From NCBI GenBank assembly GCA_040143965.1, contig JASJQH010000071.1, positions 1-33,728 of the forward strand: a stretch of DNA of 33,728 bases, given 5' to 3'. Both the position numbers and the translations under genes were made by a program. How positions within the stretch are numbered: the stretch's first letter is position 1; every line of letters begins with the position of its first letter. The stretch comes from Basidiobolus ranarum. Lineage: Eukaryota > Basidiobolomycota > Basidiobolomycetes > Basidiobolales. This document shows, piece by piece, positions 1-10,870 of the stretch. The notes under the pieces are model-generated. The model saw only the letters and a program-made list of their open reading frames with translations. It made no database searches and was not told the origin of the DNA.

Positions 1-930
1 AAGCCTTTTCTAATGAGAATGTATATCTTTCTCCTAATGGTAGAAAACCGTCGGAGTAACTGATTTGAATATTCGGAGCTGTCGATTTGGACATCCCTCT
101 TTGGTTTTGGTCGCTAACGAATATTTTCGGCATAGCTGTGTGTTCTGCCACTTACAACATTAGGCCTGGATACCTGGTATTGCTGGGTGATTAATTAGGC
201 CAATGTATGGAGTAATATATGTGAGTATGGTAGAGGACAAGATCGAACCTATGTTTGGTACAAAAATCACAAGGTAATAGCAGTAGGTTGGCATGAAGTC
301 AAAGATACGGTACTTTAGCTTGGCTATTATTCACGGACGTACTTGATGACAATCATAAACCCATGTGTATATATTTTCGAGACTCCGTTTTGGAAATAGA
401 TTTACTTCATTAGATAAAATGAAGAACTACTGATATCCCTCTTCCTTTCGAGTTATTTGGAAGCAGATCCAAGATGAGTATCAACCATCCACATAATGAG
501 CCACCTACAAAAGTGGAATAAATTAGTGATCAGTATACATATATTAGGGAATGCTGTTTTGGTTTCTATCCCACTTCCAACCGATTTGAGCCAGCCAAGG
601 AATAAGTAACTTCATCCATATTGAATTTGTATCGACTTCAAAAGATCTGCATTGACCGGAGTATTAATCGAGTTGGGGGAAAGGAACAACGAGAAAAGAA
701 TGGACTGATCAAAAGTGCACAAAGAATATTCCATGATGCAGAGTGATCACTCGCACCTGCTTTAATTACTTACAATAGATCTTTCCCTTAGCTTCTTATT
801 CGGGTAGTTCATCGATTTTCACTCTGAATAATCATATGTCAATAGTAAAGCCTACTTTGTAGTATCAATGTCGGTAACTATCGTAGCAATAACCATGAGA
901 TTAGTAAATAATGCGATGTATTATAGCTAA
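1..930 (-). repeat. Duplicated 5' flank of an UNC-93-like gene (copy A)
   Basis: This block matches the upstream region of the transporter gene at 3619-5004. Bases 1-109 are identical to 5196-5304. After that the two diverge by many substitutions and small indels but stay alignable to about 930 (copy B about 6210). For example, 487-522 differs from 5735-5770 at a single base. Since copy B lies immediately 5' of a minus-strand gene, copy A should be the promoter flank of a second, tandem paralogue whose start codon would lie about 190 bases left of the window. The paralogue itself is not visible, so that part is inference. Confidence 0.85.
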
Positions 931-3534
931 AGCCATGGAACCAGGGAATAGGGCAATACACTATCTCGCAAAACTGATTACTTTTCTTTATTGCGTTTTC
1001 AAGCTATAGCCTCGGCAACATATGGCCAGTCATGCTGAAACTTTTTGTGTATGGTATTTGCATGTAAGTTACTGTCTTTGAGAGTATCATCTTTTTTGTA
1101 CCGCTACTCGGAGTTCGATACTTTTGTAGTTGGCGATTTTGCTGATTCTGTTTCAAACTGGTCGTTTTTAAGAGAGTATTGTTTAATACATATATTTGAA
1201 CTGCGTTTTTAGGTCATATAGCCTTCGGTAGGACGTCTTGACATCCTCTGAATTGGCATCTGGCAGTATTTCGTTGATATTGTACCCCTTTTCCTGGTTG
1301 TTTAAGCACAAAGTTCAAGACGTGTTTTTAGCTCAGCAAGATAATATCCAGGTTATGTTTTCATAATATTGCATGAATCCTTGCTACAGAAAAGCTCAAG
1401 ACTTTTTATCACTTTTTACTTGGCCGTTGTTATCATACTTCTCATCGGTTTCTCTTAATAAGAAACCCATCATGCTGGGTACCGAGCCTTTGTGACCATG
1501 CCTATGATGATCGCGGAGAGAGATAATCAAATGTTGGACTTGCCACCGAATACCAAAGAAAAAGAATGATAATCATAAATTGGACTTTATCATAGACGGC
1601 ACTGATTACCAAAAGACTGGTAGCCCAGACAAGGTAAAACTTCATAAAGAGTTATTTCTATGTAAGTAAGGTCATAAAAAAATATATATTCATGGCCTTT
1701 TGGCTTTAGATAGGTGTTAATTTGTAGGTGCATATTTCAAAAAACGGTTCCAGCATCAATATGATAGACTTTCACTATTTATGAGATCAGTTAACCATTT
1801 TGTAAAGAAACATAGAGTTCAGCAATTCTTTTCATCAGCACCAGTCGAGTTTATTTTTTTCCAGGCTGCTTACTTTTTAATTTCTGAGAACACGATATAA
1901 AATGTAGCAAATACCCAAAAGAACAATGCGACCGCTGACAATGTGTATGGATAATGTTAACCACTGCATATATATATACAAGGCTTCTGAGAAAAATTCA
2001 CCAAAGGTAATCTAGACTACCCTTTTATATACAACTAATGGTTATATTTATTGAGTCAAGAAACATTTACCAAGTGCTTGATTCTCAAGTCGGTCAACCA
2101 AAACTACTAATCTAGAGTACCTTCTCTGAATTGATTTATCTCTGCTTGAGATTAATGCCTGAAATAGAACTCGATTGATTAGTGACTTGACTAGATGTAG
2201 CCCCAAGATTCGCATAAATTAAGTATAGGCTGGAGTTTGATTAAATTGTACATCTTTGCCGCTTTAAATTTCCTGGCAAGAAGTGTTCCTTAGATTGAAA
2301 AACAACAAGCAAGCAGCACTCGCCATTATTGAGGCGTGTTTACTAAATACAACTCGTTTCTGTATGATGCTTAGCATGGCCACATATATGTATTGAATCA
2401 TGTATATATAGACTGCCAGGAGTACTCGGTGGAACTCGTCTTTTTTGTTATTACTCAATTAATGCGTTGCCACTCTAAGTCAAGTCTATATGAGTAAATT
2501 CCGTGTGAACCTCGGATAATATTCATTTCAGCCACTTGCTAAATTATGTTATCGTCTCTAATTGAGCATCTATCAATAATTCACAAACCAATACAAGTCA
2601 TGTTGCTATTATCTTATAGGCAGACAATGAATCTCGCCGCTTCGGTTAAACCAAATCCCTAGTTTGAATTTGGTACAGGCAGGATTCATTAGCCGCGGCC
2701 CTCTAAGCTCAGATTTCGATGACTAGTTCGAGATTTTAAATAGTAATCCTGGTTTGCCATGTCTTAATCAGGTTGATTGGTAGCGCATACTAGGTCAATA
2801 AACCATGGAAGTCATAAGCTAACACAGTACGTCTATTTGATTAATCAAATTAATCGTTTAGACAATTCCACCAAGTAAAACAAGCACAAATACCACTAGG
2901 CTCTGAGTGCAGTAATATCTTTCAGGCACTCTTATCCTTGCAATGATTGCGACACTAACCCTATATTGTTTACTTATGATTTTCATTATAATCTTCCAGA
3001 AACAGTTTCCACTACGCTTATTTCAGCATAAAAATATCATGGTATTACAACTGTCAGTATTGCCCAGTTACTAGAACCCTTCGGATGCATTTTATCTATG
3101 ATTTTTTTAGTGAAAGTACAAACTAATAGTGGAACCTAGGTACATTGTAGAGCTCAAGAACGAAGTTGGCTTAAAGAGAAAAGTCTATCTTCTAACTTAG
3201 CCAACCGCTTACTTGAAAATCCCACACTGACACTATTTCCTTCACTCTAAATTATGGCATGCTAACTAACCTTGGTAGATGAAAGCTTTATTATTTAGTA
3301 AGTGCATTGAATACAGATCATATTTCCCTAGTAATTTCAACGTGTATGATTTTATTATCCTGTTTCTTTATTGGATAACATGACCCTGATCTGTATAGTC
3401 TGTTGAGAAGCAAGAGCACTCCTACTAAGAAAATCTACTAATAACAATCACTCCGTGTATCTTGACATAATTATTAGATTCAGAAGATTATACATATTAA
3501 GCAGAACACCAAATAATATGTCAAACATTGAGAA
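931..3534. other. Gene-free interval
   Basis: I see no convincing coding region here on either strand; the only open frame over 60 codons (2264-2458, minus) has no recognisable protein. Around 2600-2830 there are short runs shared with 6500-6800, suggesting the upstream duplication extends further with a large indel between the copies. A perfect 16-base palindrome sits at 2835-2850. Confidence 0.5.
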
Positions 3535-3540
3535 TTTATT
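3535..3540 (-). terminator. Polyadenylation signal of the UNC-93-like gene
   Basis: AATAAA on the minus strand, about 80 bases after the stop codon of the transporter gene. Position and exact hexamer fit a cleavage signal. Confidence 0.5.
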
Positions 3541-3618
3541 TTGTATAACAATCATCGATCATAAATCACGGAATTATTACAAATTGATCGATAAACATCC
3601 TTTACGGGAAAAGATACT

Positions 3619-5004
3619 CTAGGCTACAGGCTTGACCTCTTCTTGCTTCTCAATATCAGTATTAGATGTATCAGTAACTTGGTTGGCAACGACCCAAGTG
3701 AATGGGAAGGAAGCTCCTAAAATAGCCCAACAAATGATGAAGACAGTCATGTAAGGAGTCTTAAGTGCATCGATTCTCCATGAGATGGCAGCACCCGCAG
3801 ATTGAATTCCCTTGTAATAGCCAGAATAACGAGCGAGGATGGTGGAGTCATTAGTCAATGTGCCCATCAACCAGTAAGCATATGTTTGAGTGGCTGCATC
3901 AAGGAAACCGTACATGCAATAGAGGAACCATCTTGACCAGAAATAATGAGGGTTGTTGAGGAAATCGTAGCCAAGGAATTTCATATTGTGCCACCTATCG
4001 ACAGTCTCACGTGTATATTTAAGTTGGAGAGCCAAACCTCCACCCCAAACAGCCATAATGAAAATGAACACACCATAGAGGCCGTAAAGAGCTCTTTGAC
4101 GACGACTCAATCTCTTTGAGTCAAGGAAAGAGCCGAGCAAGAAAGCACCAAGCATTTGGAAGGCCCAATAAAAGGCATTGTTGAAGGCACGAGTACGGGT
4201 GTTGAATAAAGCACCGTTAACATCATTGAATTGATAGGAGTAAAACCAGTTGGAAGAAATCGAAATTGGAGTCAAGAGAAGCATGTTCTTGTCTAGGAAC
4301 AGCTTCAAGATACCAACGATCTCAGTCCACACGTTGTTGAATTTCTCAACTTCAACGCGAGATCCATCGTTACGAACCATTTTCTCTGGTGGGAGGATTA
4401 GCAGTCCAATGAATCCTCCGATAATCATGATGCACATGAATGCAATGTAAGTGGAAGAGCTTACTCCACCCGAAGTTGAATGGAAGTTAAGACCCAAAGG
4501 AATGAAGGCCCCAATAACACCACCCAAGTTGAAGATGATCCAGAAGTAGCCAACACATCTTCCCTTTTGATCTTCAGATGGGTAAGACATCATGATTACT
4601 CCTTCGGCAGTCCAGAGAACACCTGCACCAATACCCAGAATTGCAGAGGCAAAAATAACAAAAAATTCACCACCAGATTGGTGAGCCTTTCCATGCTTTG
4701 TGTAAAATAGTAACGAACCAGTATAAAGAGCGTAGGTAATACCACCGGCAAACAGACACCAACGACCCCCTATCACGTTATAGATACTACCGCCGAAGAC
4801 ACCGAAGACAGCAAAAGTTGTGTACAGAGCAACAGTACCATTCTGACCGAGAGTAGGATTCTTAAGTCCAGCACCACCCATACCTGAGATGACGTTGAAC
4901 ATACCAGGACAGCAGAAACAAACAAAGCCGACAAGGAGAACTTGCGTCATAGGACTGTTGTACCGAATACCAGTCCTATTCGTGATCTTTGGTAAACTGA
5001 CCAT
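3619..5004 (-). CDS. UNC-93-like major facilitator transporter (DUF895 type)
   Basis: Single-exon 461-residue membrane protein of the major facilitator superfamily, UNC-93-like branch, which is expanded in fungi with mostly unknown substrates. The N-terminal part has the family pattern: a first membrane helix with CFCCPGMFNVISGMGGAG near residues 30-47, a glycine-rich second helix (FGVFGGSIYNVIGGRWCLFAGG), then GIGAGVLWTAEGVIMMSYP near residue 125, typical of DUF895 proteins. About 11-12 hydrophobic segments follow, with a central cytoplasmic loop around residues 210-235 and a charged tail ending KQEEVKPVA. The start at 5004 gives a full-length family member, and a TATA box lies 83 bases upstream. 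The duplicated 5' flank at 1-930 implies a tandem paralogue. Substrate cannot be read from the sequence; a plasma- or vacuolar-membrane location is inferred. Confidence 0.92.
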   Translation of the reverse strand: MVSLPKITNRTGIRYNSPMTQVLLVGFVCFCCPGMFNVISGMGGAGLKNPTLGQNGTVALYTTFAVFGVFGGSIYNVIGGRWCLFAGGITYALYTGSLLFYTKHGKAHQSGGEFFVIFASAILGIGAGVLWTAEGVIMMSYPSEDQKGRCVGYFWIIFNLGGVIGAFIPLGLNFHSTSGGVSSSTYIAFMCIMIIGGFIGLLILPPEKMVRNDGSRVEVEKFNNVWTEIVGILKLFLDKNMLLLTPISISSNWFYSYQFNDVNGALFNTRTRAFNNAFYWAFQMLGAFLLGSFLDSKRLSRRQRALYGLYGVFIFIMAVWGGGLALQLKYTRETVDRWHNMKFLGYDFLNNPHYFWSRWFLYCMYGFLDAATQTYAYWLMGTLTNDSTILARYSGYYKGIQSAGAAISWRIDALKTPYMTVFIICWAILGASFPFTWVVANQVTDTSNTDIEKQEEVKPVA

Positions 5005-5086
5005 CTAAAATCTAAAGTTTACTCTAATGGATGAAATATAGAAGTTTGTGAAAATTGATTTGGACTTTGATAGCTTCTGAGGGCCA

Positions 5087-5094
5087 TATTTATA
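5087..5094 (-). promoter_or_regulatory. TATA box of the UNC-93-like gene
   Basis: TATAAATA reads on the minus strand 83 bases before the start codon, which implies a 5' leader of roughly 50 bases. This argues that the shared block starting at 5196 is promoter rather than coding sequence. The matching site for the tandem copy would lie outside the window. Confidence 0.55.
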
Positions 5095-5195
5095 ATGATT
5101 TGAAACGCTCCAAGAAATATGCACATTTGGGTTGTAGTTGCCACTGGTGGATTTGGTAATGAAACTTTTGTACGGACTAGCCATACGCCTCCACA

Positions 5196-6210
5196 AAGCC
5201 TTTTCTAATGAGAATGTATATCTTTCTCCTAATGGTAGAAAACCGTCGGAGTAACTGATTTGAATATTCGGAGCTGTCGATTTGGACATCCCTCTTTGGT
5301 TTTGTTCGCAAACAAATATTTTTGGCATAGCTGCGTATCCTGCCACCTATACCTTTAGACCAGGATGCCTTCCATTGCTGGGTGATCAATTAGGCCAATG
5401 TATATTATAATAGCAAATGCATCAAATAATATTTAATGATAGAACAAAGGACAAGACTAAACTAGCCTAAAGTATAGAAATCACAAGATCGATCGAGTGA
5501 CTAGCACGACAGTCGTGCAGATGGGAATTACCGAGCAATGTATTTTTATCACTGGCATGCTCGTAGGTAATAGGTTGGCGTGAAGTCAAAGATACGGCAC
5601 GTTAACTTGGCTGTTACTCATAGAGATACTGAGTGACCCTTAGGGACTCACTTGTATCTAGCGGAGACTCCGCTTTGGAAATAGATTTGCTTCTTTTGTG
5701 TTGCTTGGTAACTGATCTATGGTGAAAAGCAATAATCCACATAATGAGCCACGTACAAAAGTGGAATAAAGTAATGATCAATATACACTTTTAAGGAATG
5801 CTGCTTAGGTTTCTATCCCACGACCAGCCAATTTGAGAAAGTTAAGGAATAAGCAGTCTCTTCCATATTGAATTTATATCTACTTTAAAATAGCGGCATT
5901 GACAGGGGTATCAGCCAGGTTGAGGAAAAGGAAACAAAGTGAAAGGAACGAACAGACCAAAAGCGCATAAAGAATGTTCCATGATACAGAGTGAGCACTG
6001 ACACTTGTTAGACTTACATACTATAGATATTTCCCTTGGTCTTCATTAAGGAAGCTCATCCAATACTCTTATTAAAAATACTCACTCCGCATATTCCTAT
6101 GCCAATGGCTTAGTAGTATCAGGATTTATGAGTCGAGCCTGCAGTGGAGTTCCAATGTCGATAACTTTCATAACGGAAACTATGGAATTAGTAAGTCATG
6201 CGATTATGGT
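5196..6210 (-). repeat. Duplicated 5' flank of an UNC-93-like gene (copy B)
   Basis: Counterpart of 1-930. The 109 bases nearest the gene (5196-5304) are identical between copies, then identity drops abruptly. Copy B carries 79 bases (5488-5566) absent from copy A, including a 15-base dyad at 5504-5518. The duplicated unit evidently included the promoter of the transporter. Confidence 0.85.
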
Positions 6211-9200
6211 CTGCTATACATTCAACCTACAGGAAATAACCCACGTAATGAAATTGTAATGCAGCATGTCCCATCAGATAGTCTTCTGCTCAGTTAAGGG
6301 TGCTGTGGCAACGAACTCTGAATGTAGTGTTCACTATTGCACAAGCTAGTTGTAAATCATGGTCAAGTACACAGAATAAAATATGAGAAACTCAAGAATA
6401 ATATTTTATTTGAGCTTATTATTATTGTAGTATGCGACAGGATCTACCAAATTTACCCGTGTTCGTTTATACCTCAGCAGCCACTGTTGGTATGGTGATT
6501 ATTTTAAGCACATGATCTTATGAACCATGTCGGATAAACCAGATTCACAATAAACGATTTACTGAGCCAATATAATCACTGCAGGTAATCCTTGTTTGTG
6601 GGTATTTTCTCAATCAGATTGGATGGATAGTGGGTGCTAGAGCAGCAGACCATAACAGCATAAATTCAATGGACTATGGCGTTATTTACCAATCCCATGA
6701 TTTTCACCACGATAAATATAGATTTGAAGGTTCTAAGGGAGGCTCGACTCACATCATAAGCCCAGATACTACTAGGTCATGGAAGTAGGGATTTACAGAG
6801 TATTGCTTCATATTTTACCATACTGAGTTCAACAATATGGTGCGAAAAACTCTCACTGACAGCTTGCGAGAAAACGCGTTGGGAAGGGGAGAGTTAAACG
6901 TGAAAGTCAATGGGAGATGTAAGTCAGGATGAGAAAATAAAGAATCATTGTTGAGGAGAAATTGTTGATGGCTATCTTCACCTTAACCGACGCGAAATCA
7001 ATTCCGGAGATTTTGTGAGAGACTTATTATCAACATCTGGATGAGGAAGCAATGAATAGCGGTGAGGTCAATCAATTTCCCTCAAGATGGCGGAAATTAA
7101 TTGACCAGATCTGACAGTTAATAATAGGGGAATTAACGGATGAAATACCTTAACATATTCTTAAACTCTAAGTATACAGATATCCCCACTAAGTTGTGTC
7201 CTACTAACGAGAGTATACAGTAAGCCATAATTGATTACCAGAACTAGCGGTGCGGAATAAGCAGTACGTGAGTTTAGAGCGCCGCAATACCAACACTTTG
7301 AAACTTCACCCAGGGCATTGGCATAACTATGGAAATGGGAATACACTAAAGAGTATATTATAAATTGCCTCACTAGCCCTGAAAATGGGTGGCGTTCATG
7401 CATGTTACTAATATTTCACGGTTGAGGTTGAAGCGCAGCTTTGAAGTAAAACCAGGAATTTAGTTTATCCGCAGCAGTTCACACAATATTATATGCTAGG
7501 ATGATATGAACCTTGACGATATTGGCTTGAGGTATTAATAAATCCCTAATCAGTAATGATAGTGGGCTAGAAGTGGCTGAAAGTAGTATCCCGGAATCTC
7601 GCTGTATTTCGCCACTTTGACCAATATGGTTAATCACGTCATTCGGCACGTACTTAACTAGCAATATATTCACATGAATATTCTTATTCCTTCTTTATTC
7701 TACACCTTATACAGCCTAGTTTCGAACCACATGGCTTTTGATTGGATGAATCTAATATTTCCTTGAAATATATCATGAGGTATTATTCTAGGACTACTCA
7801 TCCGTCCAATGCATATTTGAGCCTGAGCTTGCCCCTGTGTCCATGTATTTCAAATTGATGAGCATCGCACAGGCACTCAATTGAGGCGAATAATTCATAA
7901 TGGCTTATCCTGAATGAGCACAGCTATTGACAATGCGATCTACTCCACTCAATTTATCTCTTACCAAATGTCATGCCTAACGTAAAGGCTCAACGTCCTG
8001 TTGATTCAGAGCCAATATTGTCCTATTCGTTAGGGTTGATTTAAAATATTTGAAATTAACCAGTATTATGAGCTTTTTTAGTTATTAGATACTCATTAAG
8101 GAATGAGCCACACGCCCCAAGCCAATGACATTCAAAGCGATCTACCACATTCTATGCTTACCAGCTGATAACGGCCTTATCAGTAGCTTCTGTGGAATTC
8201 TCAAATTCACCCACACACGTTATATTTTGCAGACTGTAATAATAATACACTAAGCGTAATCCCTAAAACCTCTCGAAATTCACTCCATTAAGCTGAAATG
8301 ACTGGCTTGCAACAGACTACAACAATTCGCTGGACAAGATATCTTAGAAATTAAGCATCGTCCCACTAGAGAGTGAATTATATGGTCACCATTTTGCTCT
8401 ACATTTGTATGTGGCACACTTTGTGGATGCGTAATGGTCATATTTACACAAGTGTCAACTGAAAGGAGAAGACATATAGAAATCAAAGATCCTATTTTTC
8501 TGTTCAAGTAAATCTATTCCCAAAACAGAGTCATTAATGTTTACAAGCAAAGCTGTAATGGCTATTCAATCACTCTATAAATACTACTCAACTTAAAGGA
8601 CTGCGCCTTTGATACCGCATTCTCATATGTATTTTGGATGAAAAAGTTCATACTAGGTAATTACCGTGGTATATGTCCGAGTGTTAGTTGATTTAGGACT
8701 TTTTATATTCATGCCATGGATATCGATTCATGACTGGCTTAATGTGCTCAATATGATTACACTGTTTCCATCTTCTTACGTATTTGCTCTTCCAGCGAGA
8801 TGTTTTGCAAAGTTATTGGGAGGCTTACATTGGACTCCACCGTACGCCTATCTATTCTTTACTCACAAGATTGTACATTAGGTGATACGGATAGCACTAG
8901 TTCTTTAGGTTGAGAATAGAACATCATCAATACCAGATACCTTGTGTAGATTTAAATGTATATAATATATAGGCGTGATGTGGTTATTTCTGAAGTACTT
9001 CGTCAAAGTAGAATCATGAGCACTTCCCCATTATTCGGAAACATGACTTTCATTTTGTGGGGCTATATTGTCAATTCTCTACCGAAATTACATCCTCTTT
9101 TTTAACGTAGCTATACAAGAGTATTATACGGAAGTCTGGAATATTCTGGGGAGATATGTTCTCTAGATCTATTTCTATATTCTCATGGTCGTATAGGGCC

Positions 9201-10237
9201 ATGGCAAAGATTTATAATTATCCCTCCAATAACATCTTTCTGATCGCGATGGCTCAAAAGACATATCAACAGCCGTTAATTAATTCTTATGTGAGACAAT
9301 ATATATTGATAACATACTTGCATTCGCAAATTTGGTAAATACCCCGATCAGCTAGGCACTTCAAACCAGCGCCAATTTGGGGAACTAATCGAGATTTTGT
9401 GATCCGGTCTTTCAAAAGAAATCCTACATGATAGCTAAGCACTGGCTAAAACATTTTACGAGATAATGGCTTAGTAAAGTAGAGCAATACTGATTGAAAC
9501 CCATCAAATGGCATCATAAGATTGGTCTGAATATCCATTTGAACATAAACTTATTTAATGATAGATGAGAAAGAAATGGATATACACTGACTTTGAAACT
9601 ACGAACTGTGAATATACACTATCGCGCAAAATGGATTCTCTTTTGTTGCAATTATTTTTCAAGTGACAATATCTCTTTACTTCATAATTCAACTTTATAT
9701 TCAACACACAGTTCAATCAGAGCCCGAACAATAGTGGCTGACATCATGGCAGAGATTTCATATACTGCTAAGGCTACGGCGCCTACGACACCAGAAGCAA
9801 AGTTGGCATCAATTGCCTAAATATTGCGCATTATCATGCCTCAAGTATAATAATATTGTTAGTGTATTCATCGACAGCTTTCAATTCATGCCAATCTTTG
9901 ACATAAATTTCACTGATATTTGATGTGTTGGATACTTAATCTTTTTTCAACATCTTAGTTAACTTTGGTTATGATATGTATACCAGAAGCAAGAAAGCCT
10001 TATATCTATAGCCCCAATTTTCTAATGAGGAATATCTGCATATCTATAGAACTAATATGTCTTATTATACAAACCCCAGAATATCATAGTTATTCCTTTT
10101 AATGAGCCCTATTTATTACATATACCTATTATCACTAGCCAAATTCATCAAGTTACTTGAATTCTTACAATCATTTCACTCCTGTAAAGAAATGACCCAG
10201 GTGAAAATGAAAATTGGAAGATGGTGAAACAACTTAA
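6211..10237. other. Gene-free interval, about 4 kb
   Basis: No open frame here looks coding. The longest (7161-7403 minus, 8280-8507 minus, 8666-8881 plus, 9593-9820 plus) are 71-80 codons with no recognisable domain, flank or splice pattern. About 6500-6800 may be a weak continuation of the transporter-flank duplication. The rest looks like decayed intergenic sequence; I cannot assign it to a repeat family. Confidence 0.45.
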
Positions 10238-10450
10238 TGTTGAAATTAAAATAGGCTGAGTATCTATATAGTCTTATATGGCCTAGTATTTAGCTATTTG
10301 ATATTTCCCTAAGATATCACCCACTATAGATTTGTCAAACTAGTCCTAGAGGCCCTACACTATGCATCTGGGAGCTTTTATAACACATTCAGCATATTTG
10401 TTTGTTTATCTGATTAAAAAACTACATATCTGAGAATTCCAAGTTAGTAA
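10238..10450 (-). mobile_element. LTR-like end of a Copia-type retroelement fossil
   Basis: Begins with TGTTGAAAT, a common Copia LTR terminus, and shares a diverged block of about 200 bases with 22965-23165 (common runs around CTATATAGTC, TATTTAG and AAGATATCAC). It sits immediately after the C-terminal end of a Copia RNase H remnant on the minus strand, where a 3' LTR belongs. The inner boundary is approximate. The divergence from the other copy points to an old insertion. Confidence 0.55.
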
Positions 10451-10870
10451 ACATATTATAAGTAGATTCCTCTTGAGAGTAATGGGAAATATCTTAGTTC
10501 AATATAGGATAACTATATGCTAATCTATATATGACTATATAAGTGCTTACAGAATACTAATTTCAGCAACAGTTTGGTTAATATGCCAGCAATCATGTTT
10601 TCTGTAGAGCAATAGGTTAAGTTCATAAACTTGTTCTCTATAGTCTCTCTAATTAAGTGCTGCCTAATATCTATGTGCTTGCTTCTAGTGTAAAATGTGG
10701 GACTCCTAGCCAACTAGATGTAACTGTATTTATCTCAAAATAAAGTAGTTGGTGAATTTTGTGAAAAGCCCATATCTGTTAGGAGCTTTCTTAACCATAT
10801 TGCTTCTTTTGTTGCTTATTTCAGCATTACTTAAGCCTATGGCCCGTGAAGCTACTAGTATTCTAAATTC
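10451..10870 (-). mobile_element. Copia (Ty1-type) retroelement fossil, RNase H end
   Basis: The minus strand encodes the terminal block of a Ty1/Copia RNase H, with the family signatures TRSKHIDIRQHLIRE and YCSTENMIAGILTK at about 10560-10690 and weaker matches to the preceding RNase H segment up to about 10870. It is partial and broken, with several breaks; no intact gag, integrase or reverse transcriptase was recognised upstream. Treated as an old fossil, with the LTR-like block at 10238-10450 as its 3' end. Confidence 0.7.

Noticed and set aside
5005-5346. Minus-strand open frame of 113 codons directly upstream of the transporter, as an N-terminal exon
   Set aside because: The transporter is already full length from 5004, a TATA box lies inside this frame, and the identity between flank copies is explained by duplication. 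An AG just before the ATG is noted but not needed.
7161-9820. Several 60-80 codon open frames in the 4 kb gene-free region
   Set aside because: No domains, no conserved motifs, no consistent strand or splice pattern.
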